From positions 62,001-126,000 of the forward strand of contig NZ_AP029019.1 of the NCBI RefSeq assembly GCF_037101375.1: a stretch of DNA of 64,000 nucleotides. Direction: 5' to 3'. A program made the position numbers and the translations under genes. A model generated the notes under the pieces. The model worked only from the letters and a program-made list of their open reading frames with translations, did not search any database and was not told the origin of the DNA. This DNA is from Acidovorax sp. DW039. GTDB lineage: Bacteria > Pseudomonadota > Gammaproteobacteria > Burkholderiales > Burkholderiaceae_C. This document shows positions 52,512 to 61,458 of the stretch, piece after piece (position 1 is the stretch's first letter; each line of letters begins with the position of its first letter).

Positions 52512-53123
52512 ATGCAACGTACCTTCCAGCGCACTGCGCTCATCACTGCTTTCGTAGCCAGCACTCTGGCCCTGTCTGCCTGCCAGAACCTGTCCTCTCC
52601 TACCGTGCGCTTTGACCGCCAGGTGAACTATGGCGATGCCAAGGCCGTCGAGCTCGTGACCAATGAATTCGGTTCTACCGACCTGCAAATGATTGCCGAG
52701 AAGATGGTGGGCAGCCTGCTGGAAACCGGCATCTTCCAGGGCCGTCCTACCGTCACCATCTCCACCGTCAAGAACAAGACCAGCGAGTACATCGACACCA
52801 CCAACGTCATGAACTCCATCCAGACCGCACTGGTCAAGTCGGGCAAGGTGCGCTTTACCCGCTCCATCAACGAGATGCAGCAGGGCGTGGACGAGCTGCA
52901 GCGCCAGAACCAGAGCGGCCTGTACAAGCAGAACACCACCGCCAAGGTTGGCCAGATGACGGCTGCAAAGTACCAGCTCGAAGGCGAGCTGACCAGCATC
53001 GTCAAGCAGAACAACACCACCAAGGACGTGTTCTACAAGTTCACGCTGAAGATGTTCGACGTGCAGGAAGGCACGATCGAATGGCAGGACGAAAAAGAAA
53101 TTCGCAAGACCAGCAAGAAGTGA
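52512..53123 (+). CDS. lpoB: Penicillin-binding protein activator LpoB
   Basis: A 203-residue lipoprotein (lipobox LALSAC). After a short linker comes the LpoB globular domain: LQMIAEKMVGSLLETGIF, ISTVKNKTSEYIDTTN, and YQLEGELTSIVKQN. In enterobacteria LpoB spans the periplasm to stimulate PBP1B; here the disordered linker is much shorter, so the mode of contact may differ. ATG 52512 is preferred to TTG 52500 because TGGAGA precedes it. It sits in an operon with COG3014 and YcfL genes. Confidence 0.88.
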   Translation: MQRTFQRTALITAFVASTLALSACQNLSSPTVRFDRQVNYGDAKAVELVTNEFGSTDLQMIAEKMVGSLLETGIFQGRPTVTISTVKNKTSEYIDTTNVMNSIQTALVKSGKVRFTRSINEMQQGVDELQRQNQSGLYKQNTTAKVGQMTAAKYQLEGELTSIVKQNNTTKDVFYKFTLKMFDVQEGTIEWQDEKEIRKTSKK

Positions 53124-53134
53124 CGGAGCACATC

Positions 53135-54103
53135 ATGCAACGCAGAACCACCTTGCACACGGCCCTGGCCGTGATTGCTGCCACCACGCTGGCCTGGGTC
53201 CCCGCTGCCCAGGCCCAGCAGAACACGGCCCCTAAGATCGCCGTGACAGACCTGGCCTACGCACAGCGCGTGTCCGAGTATTTTGTGGCGGGCACCTACC
53301 AGCGCAGCGCCCAGATGAGTGCGCGCAGCAGCCAGGGCGGCAGTCACAGCCACGGCATGTACGGCGGCGGCGGCTCCTACTCTGGCAGCCAGTCGGTGCA
53401 GGCCTCCGAGCAGGCCAGCGGCACGTATGTGGCGGGCAGCTACAGCTACATCGAACAGCGTGAGTTGGGCGGCTACACCAACGACATCAAGGGTGCGCTG
53501 CTGCAGGGCACCTACTTCCGCCTGGTGCAGGGCAAGGGCTTTGATGCGGGTGCGCCCCAGGCCTCCAAGGCCGAGCAGGTGCTGAACCAGGTGCAGGGCG
53601 GCAAAATGGCCACGCCCAAGGCGCAGCCCCAGGTCACCGACGTGATTGCCCGTATCAAGAGGGGTGAATTCAACGGTGCGGACTACGTGCTGTTTGGCGT
53701 GGTCTCCAGCATCGACTTCACTGATGCGTTGCACCCCATCCAGGGCACCAGCAACGCCACGCGCCAGTACGGCCTGCAGCTGCTGGCCGACTTCTCGCTG
53801 ATCAACACCAAGACCTACGAGATCAAGGCGGCGTTCTCTGCCCAAGGTGAAGGCAACGACACCAAGATCCTGTCCACCCGCGGCGACATTGCCCCGCCCA
53901 ACCGCGCCAAGGTCATCCGCGAAACCTCGCAAAGTCTGGCGCAGGACGTGTACGTGCAGCTGGCTACCCAGCTGGGTTACACCGACGCACACCTCTCGCG
54001 TGGCGTGCGTCCCGCGCAGCCCATGCCCTATCCCGCAGGTGGCGGGCAGCCCCAGCCCATGCCAGTGCCCCAACAGCCTGAGCAGGTGCTTATCCTCAAG
54101 TGA
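53135..54103 (+). CDS. CsgG/HfaB-like secreted protein
   Basis: A 322-residue exported protein with signal peptide ending VPAAQAQQ. The mature part contains IAVTDLAYAQRVSEYFVAG, a Gly/Ser/His-rich insert (GGSHSHGMYGGGGSYSGSQS), and GADYVLFGVVSSIDFTDAL and SLINTKTYEIKAAF strands typical of the CsgG/LpoB/FlgT-N fold. No lipobox, unlike CsgG itself. It likely acts with the upstream LpoB-like proteins. GGAG is six bases before the ATG; 11 bp separate it from lpoB. Confidence 0.8.
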   Translation: MQRRTTLHTALAVIAATTLAWVPAAQAQQNTAPKIAVTDLAYAQRVSEYFVAGTYQRSAQMSARSSQGGSHSHGMYGGGGSYSGSQSVQASEQASGTYVAGSYSYIEQRELGGYTNDIKGALLQGTYFRLVQGKGFDAGAPQASKAEQVLNQVQGGKMATPKAQPQVTDVIARIKRGEFNGADYVLFGVVSSIDFTDALHPIQGTSNATRQYGLQLLADFSLINTKTYEIKAAFSAQGEGNDTKILSTRGDIAPPNRAKVIRETSQSLAQDVYVQLATQLGYTDAHLSRGVRPAQPMPYPAGGGQPQPMPVPQQPEQVLILK

Positions 54104-54116
54104 GGATGGCGGTGGC

Positions 54117-55145
54117 ATGACCTGCCCGCATCGCTCCGGCGTTGTCCAGGCCAGCCTCGTGCTGGCCTTTTTGTTGGCTGTTTCTGCTGTGCCCGCAGTG
54201 CTGTCGGGATGTTCTTCACCCGCCACCGGCCAGCGGATGAATATGCTGGATTGCCCTGCAGACAGAGCCTCGGAAGCCCCCAGCCGTTTTGCAGCCGCTC
54301 AACTGCCCGGAGCACAGGGCCAGACCGTGTGGGCCCTGCAGCGCGGGCCGGTGGTTCCCCCGCTGCGTTATCGCGTGGTGGTCATTCCCGGCTCGGGCTG
54401 CGCGGGCATGGGGGCGGTGGCAGACCGCTACTTTCGAGGGCTTTTGCATGCGCAGGTGACGGTGCTACACAAGCCCGGCGTGCATCCGGCCGATGCAACA
54501 CCATCCCACCAATGTTCCCGGTCCTTTGTCGCCTCTGACAGCCTGGCATGGTGGAGTGCACACGCCCGTGTGGCGCTGCGCCAGCTCATCCAGGCGCACG
54601 CTGCAGAAGCGCCCTCTGTGCCCTGGTTGCTGGTGGGCATCTCAGAGGGTGCAGAGCTGCTTCCCTCCCTGGCTGAGGCAGTCGCCCCAGCACCCGCCGG
54701 GGTGGTCATGATTGCCAGCAGTGGGCTGGACCCGCGCGACGCTGGTCAGATGCAGGCCGAGCGCATGGGCCATCTGGCGGACTGGGAAGCACTCGCCCGC
54801 GCCCAGGCAGGCCCGCGGCCGGACTCGCAGGTGCTACAGGGGCGCAGCCTGCGCTACTGGCGGGATCTCTGGCAGTGGCCCGTGCAGCAGCCGTTGCTGC
54901 AGGGCCCGTGGCCCTTGCTGCAAGCATGGGGTGATGCCGATGAGCTGGTGCCTCCCACCGCCTACGAACAATTCGCGCAGCAGGCTTCACACCGCCATGC
55001 ACCCTATTGCGCGCTGCGGGTGCCAGGAGCCGACCATGGCCTGCAGACAGCGGGCGTGGATGGCGTGCAGCGGCTTTGGTCTGCACTGGAAAGCTGGGGG
55101 CGAACACCCCAGAGCGGTCTTTGTGCCCATTTGACTTTGCGTTGA
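54117..55145 (+). CDS. Alpha/beta hydrolase-like exported protein
   Basis: A 342-residue protein with a hydrophobic signal and a lipobox-like LSGC (residues about 29-32). The hydrolase features are VVIPGSGCAGMGAVADRYF, the elbow LLVGISEGAELL (Ser) and an Asp/His pair in WGDADELVPP and GADHGLQTAG. Substrate unknown. The gene starts 13 bp after the CsgG-like gene and is probably the last of that operon. Its stop codon overlaps the -35 box of the cobalamin promoter. Confidence 0.78.
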   Translation: MTCPHRSGVVQASLVLAFLLAVSAVPAVLSGCSSPATGQRMNMLDCPADRASEAPSRFAAAQLPGAQGQTVWALQRGPVVPPLRYRVVVIPGSGCAGMGAVADRYFRGLLHAQVTVLHKPGVHPADATPSHQCSRSFVASDSLAWWSAHARVALRQLIQAHAAEAPSVPWLLVGISEGAELLPSLAEAVAPAPAGVVMIASSGLDPRDAGQMQAERMGHLADWEALARAQAGPRPDSQVLQGRSLRYWRDLWQWPVQQPLLQGPWPLLQAWGDADELVPPTAYEQFAQQASHRHAPYCALRVPGADHGLQTAGVDGVQRLWSALESWGRTPQSGLCAHLTLR

Positions 55146-55169
55146 CCCTTTCCCTGCAGGCCCTATACT
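55142..55169 (+). promoter_or_regulatory. Sigma70-type promoter of the cobalamin operon
   Basis: TTGACC (55142-55147), 16-bp spacer, TATACT (55164-55169). Transcription would start near 55176, just upstream of the riboswitch. Confidence 0.7.
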
Positions 55170-55179
55170 CGCCCCCGTT

Positions 55180-55410
55180 GGTGCTCGTGCCGTTATTGCA
55201 ACGGCACAGTTAAACGGGAATCAGGAGAGCGCGGCGCACCACGAGTCGCCCTTAACCTGAGCTGCCCCCGCAACGGTAAGCGAGAGAAGGCTGCATGCCT
55301 TCAGCCTGCGTCACATGTCCACTGGGTTCCGAGAGCCTGGGAAGGATTCGCAGGAACATCTCGCCAGCCCGGAGACCGGCCGACAAGCGGGTGAGCCACG
55401 TGCCCACCCA
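55180..55410 (+). promoter_or_regulatory. Cobalamin (adenosylcobalamin) riboswitch
   Basis: Conserved elements in order: AAACGGGAATCAGG (near 55214), GCTGCCCCCGCAACGGTAAG (near 55261) and the B12-box AGCCCGGAGACCGGCC (near 55367). They match the cobalamin riboswitch consensus. It precedes the cob operon and would reduce expression when B12 is plentiful. The exact 5' and 3' borders are approximate. Confidence 0.93.
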
Positions 55411-55462
55411 TTTCACAGAACCTGCGGGGAGGCAGGGGTCTGGGTCAGTCCGGGTCGTTTTC

Positions 55463-55558
55463 ATGTTGAATTTCTTTGTGCTGGCGATGGAGCCAGCGGC
55501 GCAGCATTTGGCGGGTCATGGCGTATCCATGGGCAGCTGGGGCTGGCGCCAGCCATGA
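55463..55558 (+). CDS. Possible short ORF coupled to cobM (31 aa)
   Basis: ATG 55463 to a TGA that overlaps the cobM start as ATGA. 31 residues: MLNFFVLAMEPAAQH, then Gly/Trp-rich. No ribosome binding site is evident and I recognise no family. It may be a translated leader between riboswitch and cobM, or chance. Confidence 0.3.
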   Translation: MLNFFVLAMEPAAQHLAGHGVSMGSWGWRQP

Positions 55559-56361
55559 CGGTCGGTACCGTCTGGTTTGTGGGCGCGGGCCCGGGCGATC
55601 CGGAGCTCATCACCGTCAAGGGCCGTTCCCTGATTGAGCGCGCAGGAGCCATCCTGTTTGCAGGTTCGCTGGTCAACGAGGCCGTGACCCGCTGGGCCCC
55701 ACCTGGCTGCACCATTGCTGACAGCAAGGACATGACGCTGGAGCAGATGGCCGCATGGCTTATCGCCCAGGCACAGCAGCACGCCGTGGTCATCCGCCTT
55801 CAGACGGGCGACCCTGCCTTGTATGGCGCGCTGATTGAAGTGGTGCAGCCGCTCGATGCCGCGGGGGTGCCTGTGCGGGTGGTGCCTGGCGTGTCCTCGG
55901 CCATGGCATCTGCGGCAGCCGCGGTGGAGAGTTTCACGCTGCCCGAAGTCACGCAGAGCGTGATCTTCACCCGCGTGGAAGGCCGCACGCCCATGCCCGA
56001 AGGTGAGTCGCTGGCCGAACTGGCGCGCCACCACTGCACGCTGTGCATCTTTCTGTCCATCACCCTGCTGCACAAGGTGCAGGAGCAATTGCGCACCGCG
56101 GGCTGGGCTGATGACGCCCCCATGCTCGTGGTGCACAAGGCCAGCTGGCCGGGTGAGGAACTCATCATCCGCGGCACGCTGGCCGACATCCGCCAGCGCT
56201 GCCGCGACGCCAAGGTGGTCAGCCAGGCCATGGTGATTGCCAGCCCCAACCTGGGTGCGCGCCACTGGCCCACGCTCGCCAAGTCCAAGCTGTACGACGC
56301 CAGCTTCACCCACCGCTTTCGCAAGGCCAGTGTGCCTGCCACGCCCACGGAGACTTCCTGA
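55555..56361 (+). CDS. cobM: Precorrin-4/cobalt-precorrin-4 C(11)-methyltransferase
   Basis: A 268-residue tetrapyrrole methylase (CbiF/CobM). N-terminal VWFVGAGPGDPELITVKG is the SAM-binding signature; RLQTGDPALYGALIEVVQPL and RVVPGVSSAMASAAA follow. First gene of the operon after the cobalamin riboswitch. ATG 55555 lies just after a perfect GGCTGGCGCCAGCC palindrome that might mask the start. The stop overlaps the next ATG (TGATG). Confidence 0.94.
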   Translation: MTVGTVWFVGAGPGDPELITVKGRSLIERAGAILFAGSLVNEAVTRWAPPGCTIADSKDMTLEQMAAWLIAQAQQHAVVIRLQTGDPALYGALIEVVQPLDAAGVPVRVVPGVSSAMASAAAAVESFTLPEVTQSVIFTRVEGRTPMPEGESLAELARHHCTLCIFLSITLLHKVQEQLRTAGWADDAPMLVVHKASWPGEELIIRGTLADIRQRCRDAKVVSQAMVIASPNLGARHWPTLAKSKLYDASFTHRFRKASVPATPTETS

Positions 56362-57410
56362 TGCAAACCCCAGCCACGCCCCTCGGTACACACCACGGCG
56401 CACGCCACGAAGACACCATCCTGCTCATCGGCCACGGCTCGCGCGAGCCCGAGGGCAATGACGAAATCCACCGCTTTGTGGCCCAGTGGCGCACACGCCA
56501 GCCCAGCTGGAATATCGAGGTGTGCTTCATCGAGTTTGCGCCCCCCAGCCTGCACGACGGCTTGCTGCACGCCGCACGCAACGCCCGCCGCGTGCTGGTG
56601 CTGCCGCTCATCCTGAACGCGGCAGGCCACGTGAAGATGGAGATTCCCGAGGCCATTGAGCATGCCCGTGAACACTGCCCCGGCACCGAATTTCTGTATG
56701 GCCCGCACCTCACCGCATGCGACCCCATCCTGGATGTGCTGCGCCGCAACCTGCGCAAGTGCATGAGCGAGCTGGACATGCCTGACCCCACCACCACCGG
56801 CGTTGTGCTGCTGGGGCGCGGCTCGTCTGACCGCCAGGCCAATGGCGATGTCGCCAAGATGGCTCGCTGGCTGATGGAGGAGACGGACCACGAACTGGTG
56901 GACCTGGCCTTCACCGGCATCACCTGGCCGCGCCTGGAGCGCGCTGTGCAGCGGCAGGTGATGCTGGGCATGAAGCAGGTGGTGGTGTTGCCGTACTACC
57001 TGTTCACCGGCACGCTCATGCAGCGCATTGCCCGCCAGGTGGATCACCTGCGCCAGCAGTACCCGCAGGTGCGGTTTGCCCAGTCTTCGTACTTCGGGTT
57101 TGAAAAAGAAATCTTTGCCCTGCTGGAGCAGCGCGTGGCCGACCTGCGCGCGGGCGTGGCCGATGCCAAGCTGCCCTGCGATGGCTGCAAGTACCGCGAG
57201 ATTGCCCATGACCTGGGCCATGGGCACAGCCACGAACATACGCATGCCCACGCACCGGCCACAGAGGCGGTGGTGCATGTGCACAGCCATGGGCCTGCGC
57301 ATGACCATGCACACGACCATAGCCCCGCCCACCATCACGGGCATGACCACGAACATGGGCATGTCCATGCTGTCCACCACCCCGTCCATGCCGAGGGGCA
57401 AGCGGCATGA
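56361..57410 (+). CDS. cbiX: Sirohydrochlorin cobaltochelatase CbiX, long type with His-rich tail
   Basis: A 349-residue two-domain chelatase inserting Co2+ into sirohydrochlorin. N-domain: LLIGHGSREPEGNDEIHRF. C-domain: VVLLGRGSSDRQANGD. Near residue 273 a CDGC pair (LPCDGCKYREIA) resembles the MXCXXC iron-sulfur motif of long CbiX. The last 60 residues are extremely His-rich (HSHEHTHAHA, HVHSHGPAHDHAHDHS), a likely cobalt store. Its start overlaps the cobM stop by one base and its end overlaps cobH by ATGA. Presence marks the early-cobalt (anaerobic-type) route. Confidence 0.93.
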   Translation: MQTPATPLGTHHGARHEDTILLIGHGSREPEGNDEIHRFVAQWRTRQPSWNIEVCFIEFAPPSLHDGLLHAARNARRVLVLPLILNAAGHVKMEIPEAIEHAREHCPGTEFLYGPHLTACDPILDVLRRNLRKCMSELDMPDPTTTGVVLLGRGSSDRQANGDVAKMARWLMEETDHELVDLAFTGITWPRLERAVQRQVMLGMKQVVVLPYYLFTGTLMQRIARQVDHLRQQYPQVRFAQSSYFGFEKEIFALLEQRVADLRAGVADAKLPCDGCKYREIAHDLGHGHSHEHTHAHAPATEAVVHVHSHGPAHDHAHDHSPAHHHGHDHEHGHVHAVHHPVHAEGQAA

Positions 57411-58144
57411 GCACCATCAACACGGTCACCGAACAGCTCACGCGTGCGGGTCAGGCCATCGAGCACGACAGCTTTGCCATCATTGACGCAGAGGTCCAGG
57501 CGCACAGCTACACCGCAGAGCAGTGGCCCATCGTGCGCCGCATGATCCACGCGAATGCGGACTTCGACTTCAACGGCCTCACGGACTTTCACCCGCAGGC
57601 CGTGCACGCTGGCATCACCGCCATGCTGCGCGGCGGCACGCCGGTAGTGGCCGATGTGGAAATGATCTGCTCGGGCCTGTCCATTCCGCGTCTGGCGCAC
57701 TTTGGCATGCACACCCACCAGTTCATCTCGGACGCGGACGTAGTGCTGCTGGCCCAGCAGCAGGACACTACCCGTGCCGTGCAGGCCATGCGCAAAGCCC
57801 ACCGCCTGGGCTTGCTGCAGGGTGCCATCGTCGGCATTGGCAACGCACCCACGGCGCTCATCGAGCTGGCTCGCCTGATTGCAGAGGAGGGCGTGCGCCC
57901 GGCACTCGTCGTGGGCATGCCGGTGGGCTTTGTGTCTGCCGCGGAATCCAAGGACCTGATTGCCGCGCAAAGCGAAGTGCCCTGGATCGTGATCCGCGGC
58001 CGCAAGGGCGGCTCTACGCTGGTGGTGGCTGCATTGCACGCTTTGCTGGCCCTGGCGGAGTCGCGCCAGAAGGCGCTGGTGGCGCAGGCCGCCACGCAGG
58101 CCGCACAGACTGCACCGTTGGCGCAAACGGGCCTGCACGCGTGA
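57407..58144 (+). CDS. cobH: Precorrin-8X methylmutase (CbiC/CobH)
   Basis: A 245-residue enzyme moving the methyl group from C11 to C12. The catalytic His lies in RRMIHANADFDF. Other signatures are GGTPVVADVEMICSG and GIGNAPTALIEL. The C-terminal 30 residues are Ala/Gln-rich. ATGA overlap with cbiX; 13-bp gap to cbiD. Confidence 0.95.
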   Translation: MSTINTVTEQLTRAGQAIEHDSFAIIDAEVQAHSYTAEQWPIVRRMIHANADFDFNGLTDFHPQAVHAGITAMLRGGTPVVADVEMICSGLSIPRLAHFGMHTHQFISDADVVLLAQQQDTTRAVQAMRKAHRLGLLQGAIVGIGNAPTALIELARLIAEEGVRPALVVGMPVGFVSAAESKDLIAAQSEVPWIVIRGRKGGSTLVVAALHALLALAESRQKALVAQAATQAAQTAPLAQTGLHA

Positions 58145-58157
58145 AGGCACTGCGGCC

Positions 58158-59300
58158 ATGATGGAAAAAACCGTTCGCCGTGGCACCCGCACCGGCTTCA
58201 CCACCGGGGCCTGCTCTGCAGCCGCTGCGCGTGCGGCCGTGTTGGGCCTGGTGCACGGCGCGGTACCTGAGGTGGTGGATTGCCTGTTGCCCAACGGCGA
58301 TACGGTGCGCTTTGCGGTGAACGACGGCCGCTGCGATGTCAGCACTCCCGATGTACCGGCCACGGCCCACGCCATGGTCATCAAGGACGCAGGCGACGAC
58401 CCCGATTGCACCGACAAGGCCCACCTCACCGCCGATGTGCGCGTGCTGCCCGGCGAGGCCGGTGTGGTGCGCCTGTGTGGCGGTTTTGGTGTGGGCACGG
58501 TCACCATGGCCGGGCTGGGTCTGGAAGTGGGCGGTCCGGCCATCAACCCCGTGCCCCGCCGCAACATTGAAGACAACGTGCGCGCTGCAGGGGCACCGCT
58601 GCTGGCCCATGCGGGGCTCGAAGTGACCATCTCCGTACCCCAGGGCGTGGAGATGGCGCGCAAGACGCTCAACGCCCGCCTGGGCATTCTGGGGGGCATC
58701 TCCATCCTGGGTACCACCGGCATCGTCAAGCCGTATTCCACCTCGGCCTACCGCGCCAGCGTGGTGCAGGGCGTGCAGGTGGCGGCCACGCTGGGCCACG
58801 GCGTGGTGGTGCTCACCACAGGCGGGCGCACCGAGCAGTTTGCGATGAAAGAGCGCGCCGCGCTGCCCCCTGCCTGCTTTGTGCAGATGGGCGACTTCCT
58901 GCGCTATGCGCTCGATGAAGCCGTGGCCCAGGGGCTGACCGAAGTCGTCATTGGCGGCATGGTGGGCAAGCTGACCAAAATCGCCCAGGGCGAAACCATC
59001 ACCCACGCCAACCGCGCCGAAGTGGACACCGAGCTGCTCGCCCAGCTGGCCGCCAGCATTGGCGCCCCGCCCGAGGTATGCGCCGAGATTGCCGCTGCCG
59101 AAACCGCCCGCTTTGCTGCCGAGCGCATGCAGGCCCTGGGCCTGGCCACGGCCTTTCATGAAGCGCTGGCCCAGGCCGTGGTGCGCACCCTGATGGCCCC
59201 TGACCGCTACGGCGGCAAGTTCCGTCTGCAGGTGCTGGTGTGCGACTTTGACGGCCAGAAGATGGCCGAAGCCGATTCAACTCTTTTCCCATCGACATGA
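58158..59300 (+). CDS. cbiD: Cobalt-precorrin-5B (C1)-methyltransferase
   Basis: A 380-residue CbiD. N-terminal RTGFTTGACSAAAARAA is the family signature. NPVPRRNIEDNVR, LGGISILGTTGIVKPYSTSA and EVVIGGMVGKLTKIAQG are further conserved parts. The family is found in the anaerobic pathway, which supports early cobalt insertion here. Two adjacent ATGs (58158, 58161) could start it. Overlaps cbiET by ATGA. Confidence 0.95.
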   Translation: MMEKTVRRGTRTGFTTGACSAAAARAAVLGLVHGAVPEVVDCLLPNGDTVRFAVNDGRCDVSTPDVPATAHAMVIKDAGDDPDCTDKAHLTADVRVLPGEAGVVRLCGGFGVGTVTMAGLGLEVGGPAINPVPRRNIEDNVRAAGAPLLAHAGLEVTISVPQGVEMARKTLNARLGILGGISILGTTGIVKPYSTSAYRASVVQGVQVAATLGHGVVVLTTGGRTEQFAMKERAALPPACFVQMGDFLRYALDEAVAQGLTEVVIGGMVGKLTKIAQGETITHANRAEVDTELLAQLAASIGAPPEVCAEIAAAETARFAAERMQALGLATAFHEALAQAVVRTLMAPDRYGGKFRLQVLVCDFDGQKMAEADSTLFPST

Positions 59301-60619
59301 CCGACCCTCAACCTTGCCGAGTGATCGGCGTGCTGGACGATGGCGCTGCCAGCCTGAGCCCCACCGCCCTGGCCCTGCTGCGCCGTGCCGATGTGGTGGT
59401 GGGCGGCAGCCGCACGCTGGCCCTGCTGGACGACGACATTGCCCCCCACGCCCAGCGCCGCGATTTGACGGGCCAGCTCAGCGCCGTGCCCGGCTGGATT
59501 GCTGCCGCGCGTGAAGCAGGCCAGACCAGCGTGGTGCTGGCCACGGGCGACCCGCTGTGCCATGGCATTGCCAGCTACCTTGCATCGCGCCTGTGCATTG
59601 AGGCGGTGGAGGTGCTGCCCAATCTATCGACCGTGCAGCTGGCCTGCGCCCGCCTGGGCCTGGCCTGGCAGGACGCGCGCATTGTGTCCGTGCACAGCAA
59701 GGACGCAGGCGAATGGCACGTGGGTGCCGAGCCTGGCCACGGCCTGTATGCCCTGGCGCAAAGCCTGCGCCAGCACGACCGCCTGCTGGTGCTTACCAGC
59801 CCCGACAACTCGCCCGACCGCATTGCCCGCCTGATGGTGGCTGAGGGCCTGGGCGACGATTTTCAGATGGCCGTGGCCGAGCGCCTGTGCACGCCCGACG
59901 AGCGCGTGGTGGCTGAACTATCGCCCCACGACGCTGCGCAGCAGACCTTTGCTGACCCCAACGTGGTGGTGCTGGTGCGCAGCCAGGTGCGCCCCCAGCC
60001 CGTGCGCATGGGCCTGGCCGACAGCACCTACCACCAGCGCCAGCCGGACAAAGGCCTCATCACCAAGCAAGAGGTGCGCGCCGTGTCGCTCGCCCGCATG
60101 CAACTGCGTGCCGACAGCCGTGTGTGGGACATTGGCGCGGGCAGCGGCTCGGTGGGGCTCGAAGCCGCGCGCCTGTGTCCGCAAGGTCACGTGTGGGCCA
60201 TCGAAAAGAACGAGGCCGATTTCGCCATTGCGGGCCAGAACGCCCGTGCCTTTGGCGTGAGCAACCACACGCTGGTGCATGGCAAGGCGCCTGATGGGCT
60301 CGATGCATGGCCCGACCCGGACGCTGTTTTCATCGGCGGCTCGGGCGGTGAGCTGCAAGAGCTGATTGCCCTGTGCCTGCGCCGTTTGCGCACGGGCGGC
60401 TGGCTGGTGATGAACTTTGTCACGCTCGAAAACCTGGCCAGCGCCACGCAAGCGCTGCAAGCCCAAGGGGCGGTGTGGGATGTGCTGCAACTGCAGGCCG
60501 CCCGCAGCAAACCCATCCTGCACATGCACCGCATGGCGGCAGAGAACCCGGTGTGGATCGTGTGCGCGCAGCGCGGCGAGGGCAGTGCGGTGCCCGCTGG
60601 GCAAGGGGAGGGCGCATGA
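59297..60619 (+). CDS. cobL: Precorrin-6Y C5,15-methyltransferase, CbiE-CbiT fusion (CobL)
   Basis: A 440-residue fusion. N-terminal CbiE (residues about 8-210) with VIGVLDDGAASLSPTALALL and VLATGDPLCHGIA methylates C5/C15. C-terminal CbiT (about 235-430) with VWDIGAGSGSVGLEAARLC catalyses C15 methylation and decarboxylation at C12. Fused order E-T is as in CobL. Overlaps both neighbours by four bases. Confidence 0.94.
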   Translation: MTDPQPCRVIGVLDDGAASLSPTALALLRRADVVVGGSRTLALLDDDIAPHAQRRDLTGQLSAVPGWIAAAREAGQTSVVLATGDPLCHGIASYLASRLCIEAVEVLPNLSTVQLACARLGLAWQDARIVSVHSKDAGEWHVGAEPGHGLYALAQSLRQHDRLLVLTSPDNSPDRIARLMVAEGLGDDFQMAVAERLCTPDERVVAELSPHDAAQQTFADPNVVVLVRSQVRPQPVRMGLADSTYHQRQPDKGLITKQEVRAVSLARMQLRADSRVWDIGAGSGSVGLEAARLCPQGHVWAIEKNEADFAIAGQNARAFGVSNHTLVHGKAPDGLDAWPDPDAVFIGGSGGELQELIALCLRRLRTGGWLVMNFVTLENLASATQALQAQGAVWDVLQLQAARSKPILHMHRMAAENPVWIVCAQRGEGSAVPAGQGEGA

Positions 60620-61458
60620 GCGAGACCACCCTTCAGACCACCCCCGCACTGGGCCGCCTCATCGGCGTCTCCCTCGGCCCCGGCGATCCTGGCCTCATCA
60701 CCCGCGCAGCCTGGGCGCAACTGCAGCGCACCGATGCCGTGTGGACCTACCCCGCGCGCAGCACCAAAACGCCCAGCTACGCGTTTGACATCGTGCAGCG
60801 CGCCGGGCTCACACCGCCCGCGCAGCACCAGACGCTGCTGTTCCCTATGACGCACGACGGCGACAAGCTCGCCCGTGCCTGGATGCGCGCTGCCGAGACG
60901 GTGCTGCCCTGGCTGCAAGCCGGGCAAGACGTGCTGTTTCTGGTGGAGGGCGACGCCAGCACCTACGCCACCTTTGGCCACCTGGCCCGCACCGTACAGG
61001 CACTGGATGCGCGCATGGATGTGCAGGTGATTGCAGGCGTCAACGCCTTCACGGCGGCCTGCGCCGCCCGTGGCATGCCCCTGGCCGAGCAGGACGACAC
61101 CATTGCCATCGTGCCCGCCGCCTACGGCGTGAGTGCGGTAGACCGTTTGCTCACCGACTTTGACACTCTGGTGCTCATGAAGGTCAAGCCGCTGATGGAC
61201 GACCTGATCGACTGGCTCACCCAGCGCGCCTTGCTGCCCCACACCCAGTTCATCGAGCGTGTCGGTGCGCCGGACGAGCGCAGCGTGAACGGCGTAGATC
61301 TGCCCGCCCTGCGCGGCACCAAGGTCAGTTACCTCTCGCTCATGGTCGTGAAGAACCCGCACCGCATACGCGGTGAGCGCATCAAGGGCTGCCTCAAAAA
61401 GACATCGCCTTTGCCCGCAGAAGCCAACGCCAGCACCGCACTGGAGACTGAAGAATGA
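60616..61458 (+). CDS. cobI: Precorrin-2/cobalt-factor II C20-methyltransferase
   Basis: A 280-residue tetrapyrrole methylase (CbiL/CobI). Signatures: LIGVSLGPGDPGLITRAA near the start, FLVEGDASTYATFGHL, and VIAGVNAFTAACAARGMPLA. ATG 60616 overlaps the upstream stop (ATGA) and lies behind GGGGAG, so the longer upstream open frame is not used. The stop overlaps cbiG (ATGA). Confidence 0.95.
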   Translation: MSETTLQTTPALGRLIGVSLGPGDPGLITRAAWAQLQRTDAVWTYPARSTKTPSYAFDIVQRAGLTPPAQHQTLLFPMTHDGDKLARAWMRAAETVLPWLQAGQDVLFLVEGDASTYATFGHLARTVQALDARMDVQVIAGVNAFTAACAARGMPLAEQDDTIAIVPAAYGVSAVDRLLTDFDTLVLMKVKPLMDDLIDWLTQRALLPHTQFIERVGAPDERSVNGVDLPALRGTKVSYLSLMVVKNPHRIRGERIKGCLKKTSPLPAEANASTALETEE

